This document shows positions 21,530 to 33,871 of a stretch of DNA of 64,000 bases, piece by piece; position 1 is the stretch's first letter, and each line of letters starts with the position of its first letter. The stretch is from Stropharia rugosoannulata (Eukaryota > Basidiomycota > Agaricomycetes > Agaricales > Strophariaceae), in contig JANCIK010000008.1 of the NCBI GenBank assembly GCA_028532985.1, positions 744,001-808,000 of the forward strand. The letters run 5' to 3'. Made by a program: the position numbers and the translations under genes. The notes under the pieces were generated by a model. The model did no database searches. It saw only the letters and a list, made by a program, of their open reading frames with translations, and was not told where the DNA came from.

Positions 21530-23790
21530 TTAAGATGATCTACCATTAAGACACTGGGTATCTGATTTCTCTAAGCTAGCTGCGCTTGGCCCGAGAACGG
21601 AGAGTGCGCCAGCAGTAATATCAATGTTAGCTAAAGGTCTCTGCGCCTTTATCGGACCATCATCATTATCAGAGTCATTGACTTCGATGTACTCCCATCC
21701 CCTCCCACGCTTCTTGGTGAGGTTAAGTTCCCGTGTCTGCTTGCGCTTTTCAGCAATTGTTAACTCATGTTCAACCACACCCGGCCCGTCGCCTTCGGCA
21801 GGTTCTACCACTGTGTTCGATGGGCCAGACGGGGGAGCATTGCTTGGGCTAGGCTGCAGGGTATAGTCGGATATTAATGATGCAAGAAGGGCGGTTGTCT
21901 TTGTGAATTGACTGGGCTGAGGCGCAGAAGGGACACGGGTAACGGCGGGTTGCAGCTGGACATCTCGGGAAAGCATAGCCGATCCGGAAGAGCTATTGCC
22001 AAAGGGCAATGTAGTCCGTGGTGCAGAGATATCACTGATGGTGTCTTCTTCCATAGCCACTGGAGATGCATGTGGAGTTGGAGCAGCAAGACTGTCGACA
22101 TCGGCGTTGTCGACACTACCAGTAGCATTGCCAGGTGCAGCACCAGCAGAGGAAGACGGGTGATGATTGGCTTCATACGACATGTTGAGAAGGTGAGGAT
22201 CAATTTCACAGTCAGCAATAGTGCTTGCCCTACTTCGCTCAGACTCTGTTGAAGGCTTGTCAGCTGGTGTGGGAAAGTCTCGAGGAATGTACACTGGGGT
22301 ATCACTCTGAATTATATCAATGGTATCAGTGATAACCATGCACATGTTATGAGAAACTTACCGTGATCTGGTGACTAGCAGATGTTGCAGTCGATGACTT
22401 GTCACTGTCCAAAGTTCCTGACCGACTAATAATGACATGCTCCAAATTCTTATGCGGCTCATTGCGAGTCTGTACATCGGAGTCCTCGGAAGATTCATCA
22501 CTAGAGTCACAATGGCTACTGTTCTCATTAACCGAACCTTGGCTGTTCTCTGTTGAGTGCGGCAGAGCCTCGGTGAGTTCCTGGTTCGTCTCTGGTTCAT
22601 CCAGATCAGAGCTCTCAGAGCCGTCTTCAGAATCTGAGCACATATGCAAAGGTCCATCTGGTAATCTTCTTAATTGGCGGATATGTGCAGCTATAATATA
22701 TATATCAGCCCATAAACCATGCAGTAGGCTAGTATGACATACGATAACAGTCCATTAAGTGCTTCAGAACGGAGCAGCAACACCGGGCTGAAATGCGGGA
22801 TACGAGTCTTTGAATGTGTTTCCGGCAATTGATTTCAGGCCAAAGTAATAGCTTGATAGAGGTAAATACACTTCACAGAGCGTGAAAAGGATAATAACAC
22901 ACTTTTGCATATATATGTCACCTTTGGACGACGGATTCGGACCACCAGTGAGTAGATGGAAAGTCCATCCTGTTTTCTTTGACACAAAATCGCCGAATTC
23001 CTGCATAATAGCAGGAAGACGTCGAATCCAGCTATTGAAGTCAAGGTTAGATCAGGTCAAACATAGAAGGATTAGTCACTCACTAGTTGAACTCCTCAGG
23101 TGTCTTTGACTCTACACGGGAGTTTAATGAGTTATCTGCTCTCGCTCTGACCCTAGCTTCCCGTGTTGTCTTCCAGATACGCAGCTTTTCCGCAATGAGG
23201 TTCATTGTCTCAGGAGGCTCCTCTGATAGCATAAGCGAGAGAGTCTGACGTCTAATGCGAAAGCGATCTGCAGGTACAAACTGGTGCTCTGGATTCACGC
23301 GCTTGAACTGATTGATAGCTTTCATGATGGCATCAGAAGTCTTGGAGGGGTACAAGCGCTGGTATATATCTATTTTGTGAGGTGCGCGGGTGCCCTTTTC
23401 GGTGATACGTAGACCTGATTCAGTTGTGGGCGTAATAAAACTCTTCAAAATGGCATCCGCGAGGCCATCACTTTTGGTAGGGCGATGTGGACGTGAATGC
23501 CACTCAAACCAGTGTTGAATTTGCTAGATGATCTAAGTAAACAAAACATAAAGAGTGGATAAAGAACATACCATTTTGCGCTGGTTAATAGCCTCAGCCT
23601 TTTGCTGCATGCTCTCAGCATCGACAAGCTCGGTGTCCAAAGGCGACTCAGGAAATTGCGTGAACCACTCATCAAAAATGCTAAGTAGGAAGCGTCGACC
23701 AGTCTCTTCGCCACGTAAAGCAGACAAGTAGTCAGGAAGTTTTTGCTCGAGCCAGGCTTTCTGCGTAGTGTCTGTCCACGAGCGTCCCAT
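21530..23790 (-). pseudogene. Uncharacterised basidiomycete multi-copy protein (MGRSWTD start), probably broken
   Basis: Exon 1 is 23572-23790 (MGRSWTDTTQKAWLEQK...), exon 2 is 23084-23523 (QIQHWFEWHSRPHRP...), and exon 3 starts at 23031 (WIRRLPAIMQEFGDF). These join in phase and resemble a large Agaricomycete family of unknown function that starts MGRxWTD and carries a WFxWH motif. After ...AFQPGVAAPF two in-frame stops follow (TGA 22764-22766, TAA 22755-22757) before reading resumes with AAHIRQLRRLPDGPL and two Ser/Asp/Glu-rich acidic exons (about 22370-22665 and 21530-22310; the last contains TKKRGRGWEYIEV). I could not find splice sites that remove the stops, so I call it a probable pseudogene, with an overlooked intron as the alternative. 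Confidence 0.55.
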
Positions 23791-24049
23791 GATGTGAAAT
23801 GTGTTGCTGAAATTTACCACAAGTGCGTACTTAAACATTATGCACAGTGCTAGCGTTGTGCACACTATCCCCAATAGTTATGCATGCACATGTATCTGCA
23901 TGGCAACTCATTCATAAAATCTCGGAAGTTTCACGGTATCAATATGGATGTGGCAAATGCAAGACAAATGCGGAACCAGAGGAAGAAATCGGAGTATATA
24001 TTCCTGTGTCCCCCCACGAATCAGGGCTCCAAATATACATCCCCAAAAC

Positions 24050-24603
24050 ATGTCGTCCATTCCTGGTCCTCCCTATGATATGGAAGGCGCAGTGACTGCT
24101 ATGCGCGAGATTGTCCATACAATGGAGGGAACCCACAAAGGTATGTCATATACTTGTGTTTGACCGGTGCTGTTTAACTAAAACAACACTACATTAAGCT
24201 GTGTGTCAAATGGCATTCGGTATGTGTCGAACTGCCGAGTAACATCGAGTACTGACTGTCAGGCAGCGCCGGCTTAGGGGACCTTGATGCTTTGCTCGAT
24301 GGCCACTCTGGGACTCGTGATTTCGTTTCACCAAGTGAGCGCTGGTACGTCCAGTTTGCAGGGCCTCAACCCGGATACTATCAGGGCCTGTATGTATATT
24401 TCTTTGCACTTGAGATTTTGTCAATAATCTCTTTACACAGGAAGAATGTACCGAACCGTTTAGGGTCGAAAGTCAGCATCATACGCTACAAGTCAAAGAA
24501 ATCCGCAGTTCAGGCATTCACCAATGCATTGAAATCTGGGAAGGTTCTTCTTATCACTAACGGAACAGAAAGGGTTATGAATGAGAACGAGTTCATGAAC
24601 TAG
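24050..24603 (+). CDS. Small protein with an RNase H1 N-terminal (viroplasmin-like) domain
   Basis: Four exons, 24050-24140, 24199-24219, 24263-24389 and 24441-24603, give 133 aa with consistent phases. The segment ERWYVQFAGPQPGYYQGL followed by KSKKSAVQAFTNALKSG fits the hybrid-binding domain at the N-terminus of RNase H1, also found in caulimovirus viroplasmin (WYxVxxGxxPGxY pattern). No RNase H catalytic domain follows, so the protein would only bind RNA or RNA/DNA hybrid. It is divergent from the gene starting at 23790 (259 bp between the starts), so the two may share a promoter region. Exon 2 is a 21-nt micro-exon, which makes that part less certain. Confidence 0.6.
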
Positions 24604-24639
24604 CTGTACTCTATATATCTATTTGCTGCTATTACTACT

Positions 24640-25315
24640 CTACCTTGCCTTGGAATGCCCGCGATGCAGAGTATAAACTAGATCCTCGTTGACAATGTTA
24701 TTCTCAGTAATAAAGCCTATAACTCCAAGCGCACGTGAAAGTATCTCTCTTAAGGTTGAGAGTCTGTGATAATCGTCGCCACTTGCATCACTGATTGCAC
24801 TTGACAAGAAAATCTCTAGGTCTTCTCCATTCTCTTCGAGCATTCTCCAGGTATTGGTATTAATTCCCGCCTTGAACATCCCAACTCTGCCTTTTGAGTG
24901 TGTGTCGCTTTTGTGCCACTGACTTAGCCATTGATTAACTTGTGATTCCAGCTCGCAGACGTCACTGGATGGTGTAGACGTTCCAGTACAAGGGCAGGCA
25001 AGTATTTGCTTCACCGGTGATGTGCTTTCAGTATTTGTCAATGTATCATGATGGTCCTTAGTGCTTTCAAGTCTGTCTTAGAGCAGTTAATCGATGTGTA
25101 TGCATGTAAGCCTGTAATCATACTTGCCCTTTCTGCTGGCGCTTCAGCTTATTTCGTATTGCATTCTTCTCACTTACAATTTTTCGGTGTCTGAATACCT
25201 AGTTTAGATATATATTATGGATGTAAGAAAAGTAACTATAAACTTACTTCTGATAGTATCGTTGATCTTTAGTGAGACCATCGCTGCCAATTTTCGATGA
25301 AGACTTGGCAGACAT
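24640..25315 (-). CDS. Small basic/coiled protein of unknown function
   Basis: Exon 1 starts at 25315 (MSAKSSSKIGSDGLTKDQ), exon 2 encodes a basic helix (HRKIVSEKNAIRNKLKRQ) and the last exon ends at 24640 (...ITENNIVNEDLVYTLHRG). The basic helix followed by possible heptads recalls a bZIP-like segment but is too short to claim. Joining exons 2 and 3 in frame needs either a GC-AG intron (donor GCAAGT near 25126) or a missed feature. It overlaps nothing and is convergent with the RNase H1-N-like gene, 36 bp apart. The function is unknown. Confidence 0.5.
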
Positions 25316-25454
25316 AACAGAAGATAAGTATCACGGTGCAAGTTCAACAAATAGCCTGTCTTTTATACAAAATCCGACTGTCTGATATGCAGAAGTTCAT
25401 GTATCCGTCTACAACTTGGTACATTAACAATTATATGTCTGGAACACATCTGAA

Positions 25455-25780
25455 ATGTGCTACGCCCATACATGTGCGACCTGTCTGCGACACATGCCCC
25501 CTACTCATATGCTCATAGGCACACATCTGACATACATGCCCAATGCATATGCTCTATGCACCAACTTCTATATGTGTGCGATCTGTTTGCGACACATGCG
25601 CGTACGGCCCACGCGCATAGCCTTGTACATGCTCCATATGTGTGCGACTTATTTGCAACACACAGTATGCACGTGCAGCCCCTACATTTGCAATCCATAT
25701 GGAACGGGTATCTGACCTGAAACACACACAATCTATATGTGCGCAGCCCCTTTGCAACGGTCAGTGTATGTGATGATATG
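25455..25780. repeat. Degenerate direct repeats upstream of the KDZ transposase
   Basis: At least four imperfect copies of a unit like TATATGTGTGCGATCTGTTT followed by GCGACACATGC occur near 25,468, 25,569, 25,634 and 25,732. Open frames across them are artefacts of the repeat (repeated CxxHMR words). Their place about 300 bp upstream of the transposase start fits sub-terminal repeats of a KDZ element, which is inference. Confidence 0.5.
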
Positions 25781-25960
25781 CAACTCATACATGTGCATCC
25801 AGTATATGCAGATCAAGCATGCAGCTCATCTGAAACTTGGGACATGTGCAAACAATATCCGTACACATCCTGATATTTTTTATGAAACACTAACTGGAAT
25901 GTTGTCTAGGTAATCATGCTCAAAGAACAATTTATAAGTCTAACAAGCACATACTTGTTC

Positions 25961-25967
25961 TATAAAG
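25961..25967 (+). promoter_or_regulatory. TATA-like box upstream of the KDZ gene
   Basis: TATAAAG lies 37 bases before the ATG at 26004. It is the only TATA-like word close to this start, and the short spacing implies a very short leader. Confidence 0.35.
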
Positions 25968-26003
25968 CAGTTCTTCCAACCAACGCCAACCAACTTCTTA
26001 GCC

Positions 26004-29000
26004 ATGCATACAAATCGCAAACGCCAGAGGAGGCGCCATTCTTTTAATGGAATGATGATCCCGGTGATGAGTTCTGTTGACTCCTCCTCCTCTGGGACAT
26101 TTGAAACACCTTTTCTGTCAACAGACTTTAATATTAATGCTGATGGAAATATGCAGTACCACTCAGGGAGGGTTACCGTTCAACATTCGGAAGAAGCGGC
26201 CCAAGATATGTATCTCCATGGGTATGACACAAGCGAGCCTGTCGACGTTAATATTGCTCCAATTCTTGACAATGATAACGAAGACGCAATTGATCCAAGC
26301 TACCTTGAATTCCTTGACGAGAAATATGTCAGGGCCCCACGCAAGATATATAATGGGGTAAGTACAGAGAATCTCAGTATGAATAAGTAACTAATAGAAA
26401 AAGGACTATGCCATGCATCAGTGGCGACAGCAACGTGAACACTTCCTAGCCGAGTTCCTTCGTATGGAAGCACTAGGTTCGAATAGCAGATTCTGTCAGA
26501 TATGCAAAGCCAAGACAGAATCTGTATACCGGTGTATTGATTGCATTGGAAACATTCCACACTGCACATCATGTCTTTTGAAGGGACATGCTCATAATGG
26601 ATTGCACAATATTGAAGTAAGCCGCTGTACTTTTGTATGAGTACTTAAGGTGTTAATGTCGCCATTTTTAGGTTTGGAAAGACAATGGGTATTGGGCAAA
26701 ATCATCATTGCACTCCCTTGGGTTTCGCTTCCAGTTAGGCCATCAGCACGGAGAAACATGCTTTATTCCTATCCCATCTTCTCATCAATCATTCACTGTC
26801 ATTGACGTAAATGGTGTACACAAGGTTGCACTTGACTACTGTGGATGTGGTACAGTACCTCTGCCGCATTTTGTTCAACTCCTTCGGTTTGGATGGTATC
26901 CATCAACAGTCGGCTTTCCCCGGTCTGGTGCTACACTCCGTGTACTCAAGATGTTTCAATTACTTTCTTTTGAGTCAAAGTCGTCAGCATTTGAGTTTTA
27001 CCAAACATTGTCTCGCCTTTCTGACAATACAGGAACACAACCACCACCTGTAAGCTATACTTTAATTTTACAGTTATAGTACAATATCATGGTTAAAATT
27101 ATCAGGATCGATACAGGTCATTTATGCGTATGGTGCGCCAATACCGACATCTCAAAATGTTAAAGCGCTCCAAACGGGGAAATTCTCCGTCTGGTGCACA
27201 TGGAACTTTATCTGGCCAATGTGGTGTGCTTTGTCCAGCGTGCCCACGTCCAGGTGTGAATCTTCCAGATGATTGGCACAGTGCTCCCCAAAATAAACGG
27301 TCACCCCAATTTTTGTATGGTTACATATGGAAACTAATACCCAAATAGATATCTATACACATTGTTTCTTTGCATTGATGCCAACTTCCGTCTGAAGCGG
27401 AAGCTTATCAGTAGTAGGAGCTCAGATCCTGCATTAGGCAATGGCTTGGCTTATTTTGTTGAGTCAACGGACTATGAACACTTTCTTGATCAATTTGGCA
27501 AGCTCATTATACAAGAGGTGTGTTTACACAGTTTCTTCTAAATAAATATAACTAAGTATCTCGCATGTATAGGCGAGCACATGCTCAAACCACAATGCTG
27601 TTAATCGTGAAAAGGGGAAAGATGGCTTATCAGCATCGGGTGTTGGTGCTATTGATTGTGCTAGACATGACATGAAACGGCCGATGTCAGTTGGTGATCT
27701 GCAAAAAGGCGAAAGGTAAGCACGGCTCTCCGTAAACTAAAAATAAACAAGCTGACATTATCGCTAGATATATCAATATGGATTACCTGTTCTGCTCAAG
27801 TGTCTCAAGTGAGACTGTTGTCGAACTCGTGATCTCGTATGATATTGCATGTCAGTGGGGAATCAACTTATGGAAACGCCTAAGTATGTATCCCTCAAGG
27901 ATGCATGTCAATCATGATGGCCTGGCATCGTACCGGTTTCTTGTACCAAAATTTCATTTGCCTGCACATATCCAAAAATGTCAGACCAGGTTTTCATTTA
28001 ACTTCAACTCGAAGGTTGGGCGTACTGATGGTGAGGCTATTGAATGAGGATGGGCATTTATAAATCCTATTGCATCAAGCACGCGCGAAATGGGACCTGG
28101 TGCCAGACAGGACACTTTAGATGATCATTTTGGCGACTACAACTGGCGTAAAATCTGTTCTATTGGTACGCACTTTCTATTTGGTAAATAAAACCATGTC
28201 TAACGTAATATGACCATTGAACACCAGCTATATTACTCTTAAAGCGTCTCACAGTTGCTGTTCCAGAGGCAGCAGATCACAAAGGTCGTCATGACGCTCT
28301 TACAAATAGTATGAGCCCAAGTGACGTTGACAAATGGACAAAGGAACTGGAAGCTTGGGAAAAAGATACCACCCTCGCAAATCCTTTTGAAACTCGCACA
28401 AAGAGTAAGTTTAATTAACCATCCATGTCGTGCATCTAATGAGGAACACTAGAATTATCGCAGCAGGCAGTGCGAGGCAAACTAGCTGATGAAGAACGCC
28501 TTCAGGGACCTACTGCCTTTCTGATGCACGAAGAAGTCTCGGCTAGTCATCTCATCTCAATGGGTATAGATTTGGAGGAAAATCAGTATGTGCTGCATCC
28601 TATGATTTTACTGGTACTCATTTAACAATGTGATAGGCGACAGCTGGCTTCATCCCTCTTAACAATTGGGCCCCATTCAACAGAGCGCCAAAAGACTCAG
28701 TTAAAGATTCGTTCAAGTATTCTATGTCGCAGAATTACCACATGGATCAATATCCAGCAGCTTTATATGCCGTTTCTTACGCTAATTAGAAACCAAGAAA
28801 GCAATTTAGGAAATGTTATAGCTGAGATACCACCTTACTGTATCTCATTGATGCTTCCATCATCCATTTCCTCAAATCTCCCTTGCGACTCTCGGTTAGT
28901 TATCATCGAATGGAGGCTCCGCTGTGCACAAGCATGGGACGCACTGGATGATCTTCGTGAAGGGCTACGTTTACGGTCTCACATACTAATCGATAAACAG

Positions 29001-29664
29001 CTTTCAAAACGGGGACAAATTGCTCATACCAGAGCAAATGAGCGCATAACTCAAGCACATCTCAAAGTCTCATCTATAGCTAACCGATATAGAGCGGCGC
29101 GCAGTGCTATCCTGAAGTTAGCATTGCACCCATCGACAACAGGTACCATTGATGTGGATGCATCATTTCCTGATCTGAAAGAGACAGATATCCGTGGACT
29201 ACCAGCAGGAGAGGATGACTCTGTTAGAGCAAGGAAAAAAAAGCGTCGTGTTCCTGGCCGGCAAGGTGAAACACTTGCATCGGAGGGTCATAATAGACTG
29301 TCATGGATTTGGACCCATGTCAGCATTGGTGATCAGATACAGAATGACTCCGCCCTTCATGACGGTAAGTGACTCATTGAATTTCCAGAGTTTTTATTCA
29401 CATAATGTCAACGGTCGACTAGCTCTACGTATTGAATGGTGTAAGAGCAAGGCACGACAGGACCGATGGGCGGAGGAAGTGCAATTACTACAAGAAGAAA
29501 TGCGTCGCTTGAAAGCCACATTTGAATACCACTCGCAGCAGTGGCATGAATGCAGCGAAGATCTTGCCACGTGGTCACTCCCAGATGTTCCCTATGATCC
29601 AGTATTTGACGAGGGCCGCCGAGCTTCATCAGGTGGCTGGAAAAAATCGTATAATGTAGTATAA
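26004..29664 (+). pseudogene. KDZ (Kyakuja-Dileera-Zisupton) transposase, one nonsense codon
   Basis: A multi-exon gene starts MHTNRKRQRRRHSF at 26004. After an acidic N-region comes a zinc-binding module (FCQICKAK...YRCIDC...HCTSCLLKGHAHNGLHNIE, about 26500-26615) like the CxC domains of KDZ transposases. The core has CIDANFRLKRK (about 27375), GVGAIDCARHDMKRP (27640-27690), ISYDIACQWG (27830), FLVPKFHLPAHIQKC (27940) and MGPGARQDTLDDHFGD (28090-28135), which hold the expected D, D and E-box surroundings. TGA at 28045-28047 interrupts GRTDGEAIE-stop-GWAFINP exactly where family members have Arg; CGA to TGA is one C-to-T change. The C-terminal exons (28767-29372, 29424-29664) include a long helical region. 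The enzyme would cut and paste the element. Confidence 0.8.
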
Positions 29665-30760
29665 CCCGTTATAATTGCTGTAATGTGGTAAAATTGATGT
29701 CATTTTGCTGAAATATTACTACATGCCTTATAATGACTTTGTCGTAGTACCTGTTGATTTTATAATTGGAGTAAATTGTTTGTAAGACTGATAGGTAGTT
29801 ATATAACAGTGAATTCCTGTAGTTTAATTACATAATGCAGTCAATTTTATGTCCCCTTTCTTTAGGGATCCTTAAGATACTTGGCTATGAGGCCATTCTT
29901 TTTTTCCATGGGTTATATGTCTCTAATATTGTGACTATTGGTTATAGCTTTGCAAGCTATTATGCCCTGTTATGATTTAATCTTTTCTGTATAAAGGTTG
30001 TATATTGGACCCATGATGCTCAGAAATATAATGATACTTAGCTTCAATGACATAGTGTAGTTTAAATTGTTTGGACAACAATTTATAGTATTATGTACTT
30101 AGTTATCAAGCATGTAACTACTTTAGGTAACAATAAAAAACCATAGGACTAAGTCTAACAGCCACTTGTTTGTATTTGCTGTCAGATTGATTTACATTAG
30201 TAGGGTAGGATCACTTATATAGAGTCTTGTAATATTTGTTCTTCAAGCACACAGGTTTTATGTCTTCATATACTAGACAGCATAGCATAGTCTCTATCAG
30301 TTGTATTCCAGCTTGCATGTTTTTAAATCACATAGAATCTATGACAAGAACAAGCAGCTGTAATCTTGTAGTAAAAGACTATATAATTATTCACATCAAG
30401 TACAGTATAAGAAACTCATATTAGTGAATCACTGAATTATAGCTTATATCATATTCTTGTAGAAAGGATATAATCTCTAGAAAAACAGATATATCATTGT
30501 CATTGTCTAACAAATAAGTTGATTTGATAGTAAGCAACTGAAGGCCACATACCCACAGATTTAAACAGGGCTCCTACATGATAATATTAGGGTCCCACCA
30601 AGTAACAATATGACCACAAGATAGCTTATAGATTTACTTTACCTGTGTTCCCACAATTTACAATTAATAAAATATGCAAGCCCATATTATTCTCGTAATC
30701 CAAAATCAATGAAAATCAGTGTATAAATTATATTAAACTGATGCAAATTTGTTAAAAGTA
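29665..30760. other. AT-rich gap between the KDZ and DUF6698 genes
   Basis: About 1.1 kb, strikingly more A/T-rich than the flanks, lies between two convergent genes. It has no plausible coding sequence. It may contain the 3' end of the KDZ element or relaxed internal DNA of a larger two-gene element. I see no clear terminal inverted repeat. Confidence 0.6.
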
Positions 30761-32408
30761 CTAGTAGTCTTCATCCTGATTAAGCAATATTTTCTGTGAC
30801 TCGGTAGTGTCTGTAGACACAGATACATATTGAGGAAAAATCTTTCTTGAAACATTAAGATTTAGGCATTGCCAAAGTTTCTCAGAAACAAAATATGCTA
30901 CTCACCTTTTCCACCACTGCAAAAGCTCATGTACACGTCGAGTTGAGGCTGCACTCCGACTTTCTTCAAAGTAGTCAACAATGAAATTATAAAAATCCAC
31001 AAAACTAAAATTGTTATGATTATGTGTCCACTGAGATGCATCTGTGAGGTTAAACACAAGCTGCAGTAGTTTATTTAGTTTTAAAATTTACCGGACAGGA
31101 ACACTTTAATAAAACTAACCATAACTGCCGCATATGCAATGGATCGACCTGTAACTATTCCATTCATTCCTAAGAGGGTGGATACTGAAGATTTTGTGGA
31201 CTTGTTTGACTTTGTGGGACGTCGATTGGACTGATTGCTTGTTTCAAGGTCTACTTCTGCCACATTATCGGCTGATGATGGTGAAGTAAAAATAGCAGCA
31301 TAGACCTATATTTTTACCATAAGTAAGAGTCTGGGCCTATTAAACAAAAATGACCTAACCTGGACTAGTAAATGGCTTCTAAGGAACCCTTCTTCAATGC
31401 GCTTGAGATTTGCAGGTGGCACTGAGTATAAGCATCTCAGATAATAATTGGTATTGATGGTAAACCCTTCTTTACTGGCCCGAATATTGGCTCTCACTCT
31501 GTCAATTAAATACATCAGTGTTTGTATATATATAAGTGAGTTTTAAAGTACTCGATATCATTCCAGTTAAAGGTAACAGGGCATAGAAGCCGTCCACATA
31601 CGTCATGCTGAATTCCTCGGTTTGATCGATCATTTTTGAGAAGAAGAATGTCTGGTTTATACTGATGATTAAGGCGTGATGCAATCTCGGCCTTGATACG
31701 ATTGACGTCATCACTACGAGCACTATTGGCACCATGTTGCAACTAAATTATAGTATTCTTATTAATAAAAGAACTCTTTCGGACATGGATAAAACAATCA
31801 AAGGTACATACTTCATTAATAAAGCAGAGGATGATCTCAACATCTTGCTCATCTTTAAGGATTTGTTTAAGTGACGGAACAAGATTCAGGATAATGGGCC
31901 AAGAAGCAGCCAATCGCTGTCGGCTATATGTGGGTTAGGAAGAAAGGTATTAATATGACCAATAATAAGAGTGAATATAAGGACGAATGTACAACCTTCG
32001 ATCAAGTACAGACTCCTCCAGGCTTTCTGATTTTTGAGCATCAACTTCATCAAGTACGCTAGATATTCCATCAAATAATGTTGCTACACGACGTATCCCG
32101 CGTCCCAATGTCATTGTTGTCCTAGTAGCAATATTAATTTCAGACTAAATGAAACATAGAGTGTAAATTTCTGCGCACCGAACCTTCCTCGTGCGTTTGT
32201 TGCTAGAGCTTAGCTGCTGTGACATGGCAGCCAGCTGGCGCTTCAACGTCTTTATTTGGTTTGTTGGATCATCAGAGTTCGCTAAATCGCCGTCCGTAAT
32301 AGTCGATGAGTTTTCAAGGGCATTATTCGGACTGGTTGGCAAAGTTTGTGGGTCAGATGTTTGGGTTGAACAACCAGAAAGTTGTCCGGCGGTGGCAGGA
32401 TGGGACAT
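30761..32408 (-). CDS. DUF6698-family protein
   Basis: A multi-exon minus-strand gene from MSHPATAGQLSGCSTQTS (32408) to a stop at 30761. The N-region is Ser/Thr-rich with a short coiled coil (TKLKRQLAAMSQQL type). The core holds RQRLAASWPIIL, INTNYYLRCLYSVPPANL, IEEGFLRSHLLVQVYAAIFTS, LLGMNGIVTGRSIAYAAV and a final segment with NNFSFVDFYNFIVDYFEES and LLQWWKR. This order matches the Agaricomycete family DUF6698, whose function is unknown. All core blocks are present without an obvious stop, so it seems intact. It is convergent with the KDZ transposase; whether it belongs to the same element is open. Confidence 0.7.
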
Positions 32409-33871
32409 TGTACAGTAACAAACGCCAAATGACCTAGGTGGGTTCTTATTACTAGTAGAGGGTGTCCTGGAAGCCCCGAATGCCCTTTATTTAGCAAGAC
32501 ATCGGGGATATCGTGTAGCTGCGGACTGCGACTATTTACTAGAGAATTTAAATGACTCAACTCCGGGTACTAAAAACAAGCTCATATATTCAAGTGTCAG
32601 ATTACAAACCGCAGTCTGCAGGCGCATCAAGACCTTCTGCTGACCTCGCACTAAGAATGTCTAGTGGGTGTTCACTTTCTCCCGTTCTACGTGAATAACC
32701 TAAACTAGTAAGTGACTGCGAGCAAACCGCAACAGCTAGATGGCATACAGGGTCACTTCAGACTATACCATGCAACGTCCGAGCTCGTCAATGCTGCGAG
32801 GCTATTTCAACATATAGTATGAAGTGATTACCTTGAATATTGAGAAGGAAGGCCTGACAAATGGGGACGTCTTAGCGCCCTAGGAACCGCCGCTAATGGT
32901 TCGAATTCATATTTCAGAATAGGTGCAGGAGATGCTTGCGACGAATCGATAAGTTCATTGGTAGTAGACCAGCGGGGAACCGTACTAAAAGTCAGCTGCA
33001 GTCTGCAGGTCATATCCAAGTCGTTCCTGCATTGACATTTGTTGAAGTTAATGCAACTCTCAATATAAAATTGGCAAGCTACACTCCGTAGGTTCTGCAC
33101 TCGCTTGAAAAGGTGATACTTCACTGTTCAGAGACCAGCTTCTAGATTGGGGACGCTACCAAACAAGGCTGTGATGAGGAACCTTGGGACGCCGAGTCGT
33201 TGAAAGATCTTCTTCGACCTGCGGTCATGCATGTAATACCCTGAAACCAGGAGTATTATTTCGAGCAAAAGCGATACTAATTGAAGTTGCAGAGGAATTA
33301 TCCTGGAACCCAGAGATAATGACTCCATTCAAGTGGCGCTGTATAAGGAACCTGTATTCGGAGACTCGCAGTAATCCCATTTGCTTGAGCACTGAGTAGT
33401 CGTGAGTCTGTTCTTGCGTACGTCTAGAGGATATGGAAGAAAGTGCGTGAAGGCTCTGGGGGTCGTTTCTGAAAGGATGAAGGTTGGATGAAGACCTCAG
33501 CCGTGTGTAAACAATACATAATAATGCTAGCTCCCAGGGTAGCTACATATAGGGTCAACTGTTTGTTACCTACCTGGAATGGGCAAATCTGGCTTGTTCA
33601 CCGAACACTGCGAGTTCACGAGCAAGTGCCACTACTTGATACCGTAATTAACATGCCGCAGATGTGGTATTACTCCTACTAAAACTGGAACCACGCAGTG
33701 AGTTCGACACTGAGAGATCAAATCAAGATTGAGTCAACGGATATGAGCAAAAACATGTAAATTTCTATGATAGACAAGGTAAGTGCGCTACTATAAGAGA
33801 ATAATTGGAAGACATCGCAGACCCCAATGAGCGATTGGCAAAATATATATATATACAAGGATAGTACACTA
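32409..33871. other. No gene recognised
   Basis: About 1.5 kb with only short frames on both strands and no recognisable motif. An AT microsatellite (ATATATATATAT) lies near 33,844, just beyond the 3' end of the next gene. Confidence 0.5.

Noticed and set aside
25455..25720. Cys/His-rich plus-strand frames that look like small secreted proteins
   Set aside because: The repeated CxxHMR words come from the underlying DNA repeat; there is no start context, signal peptide or consistent frame.
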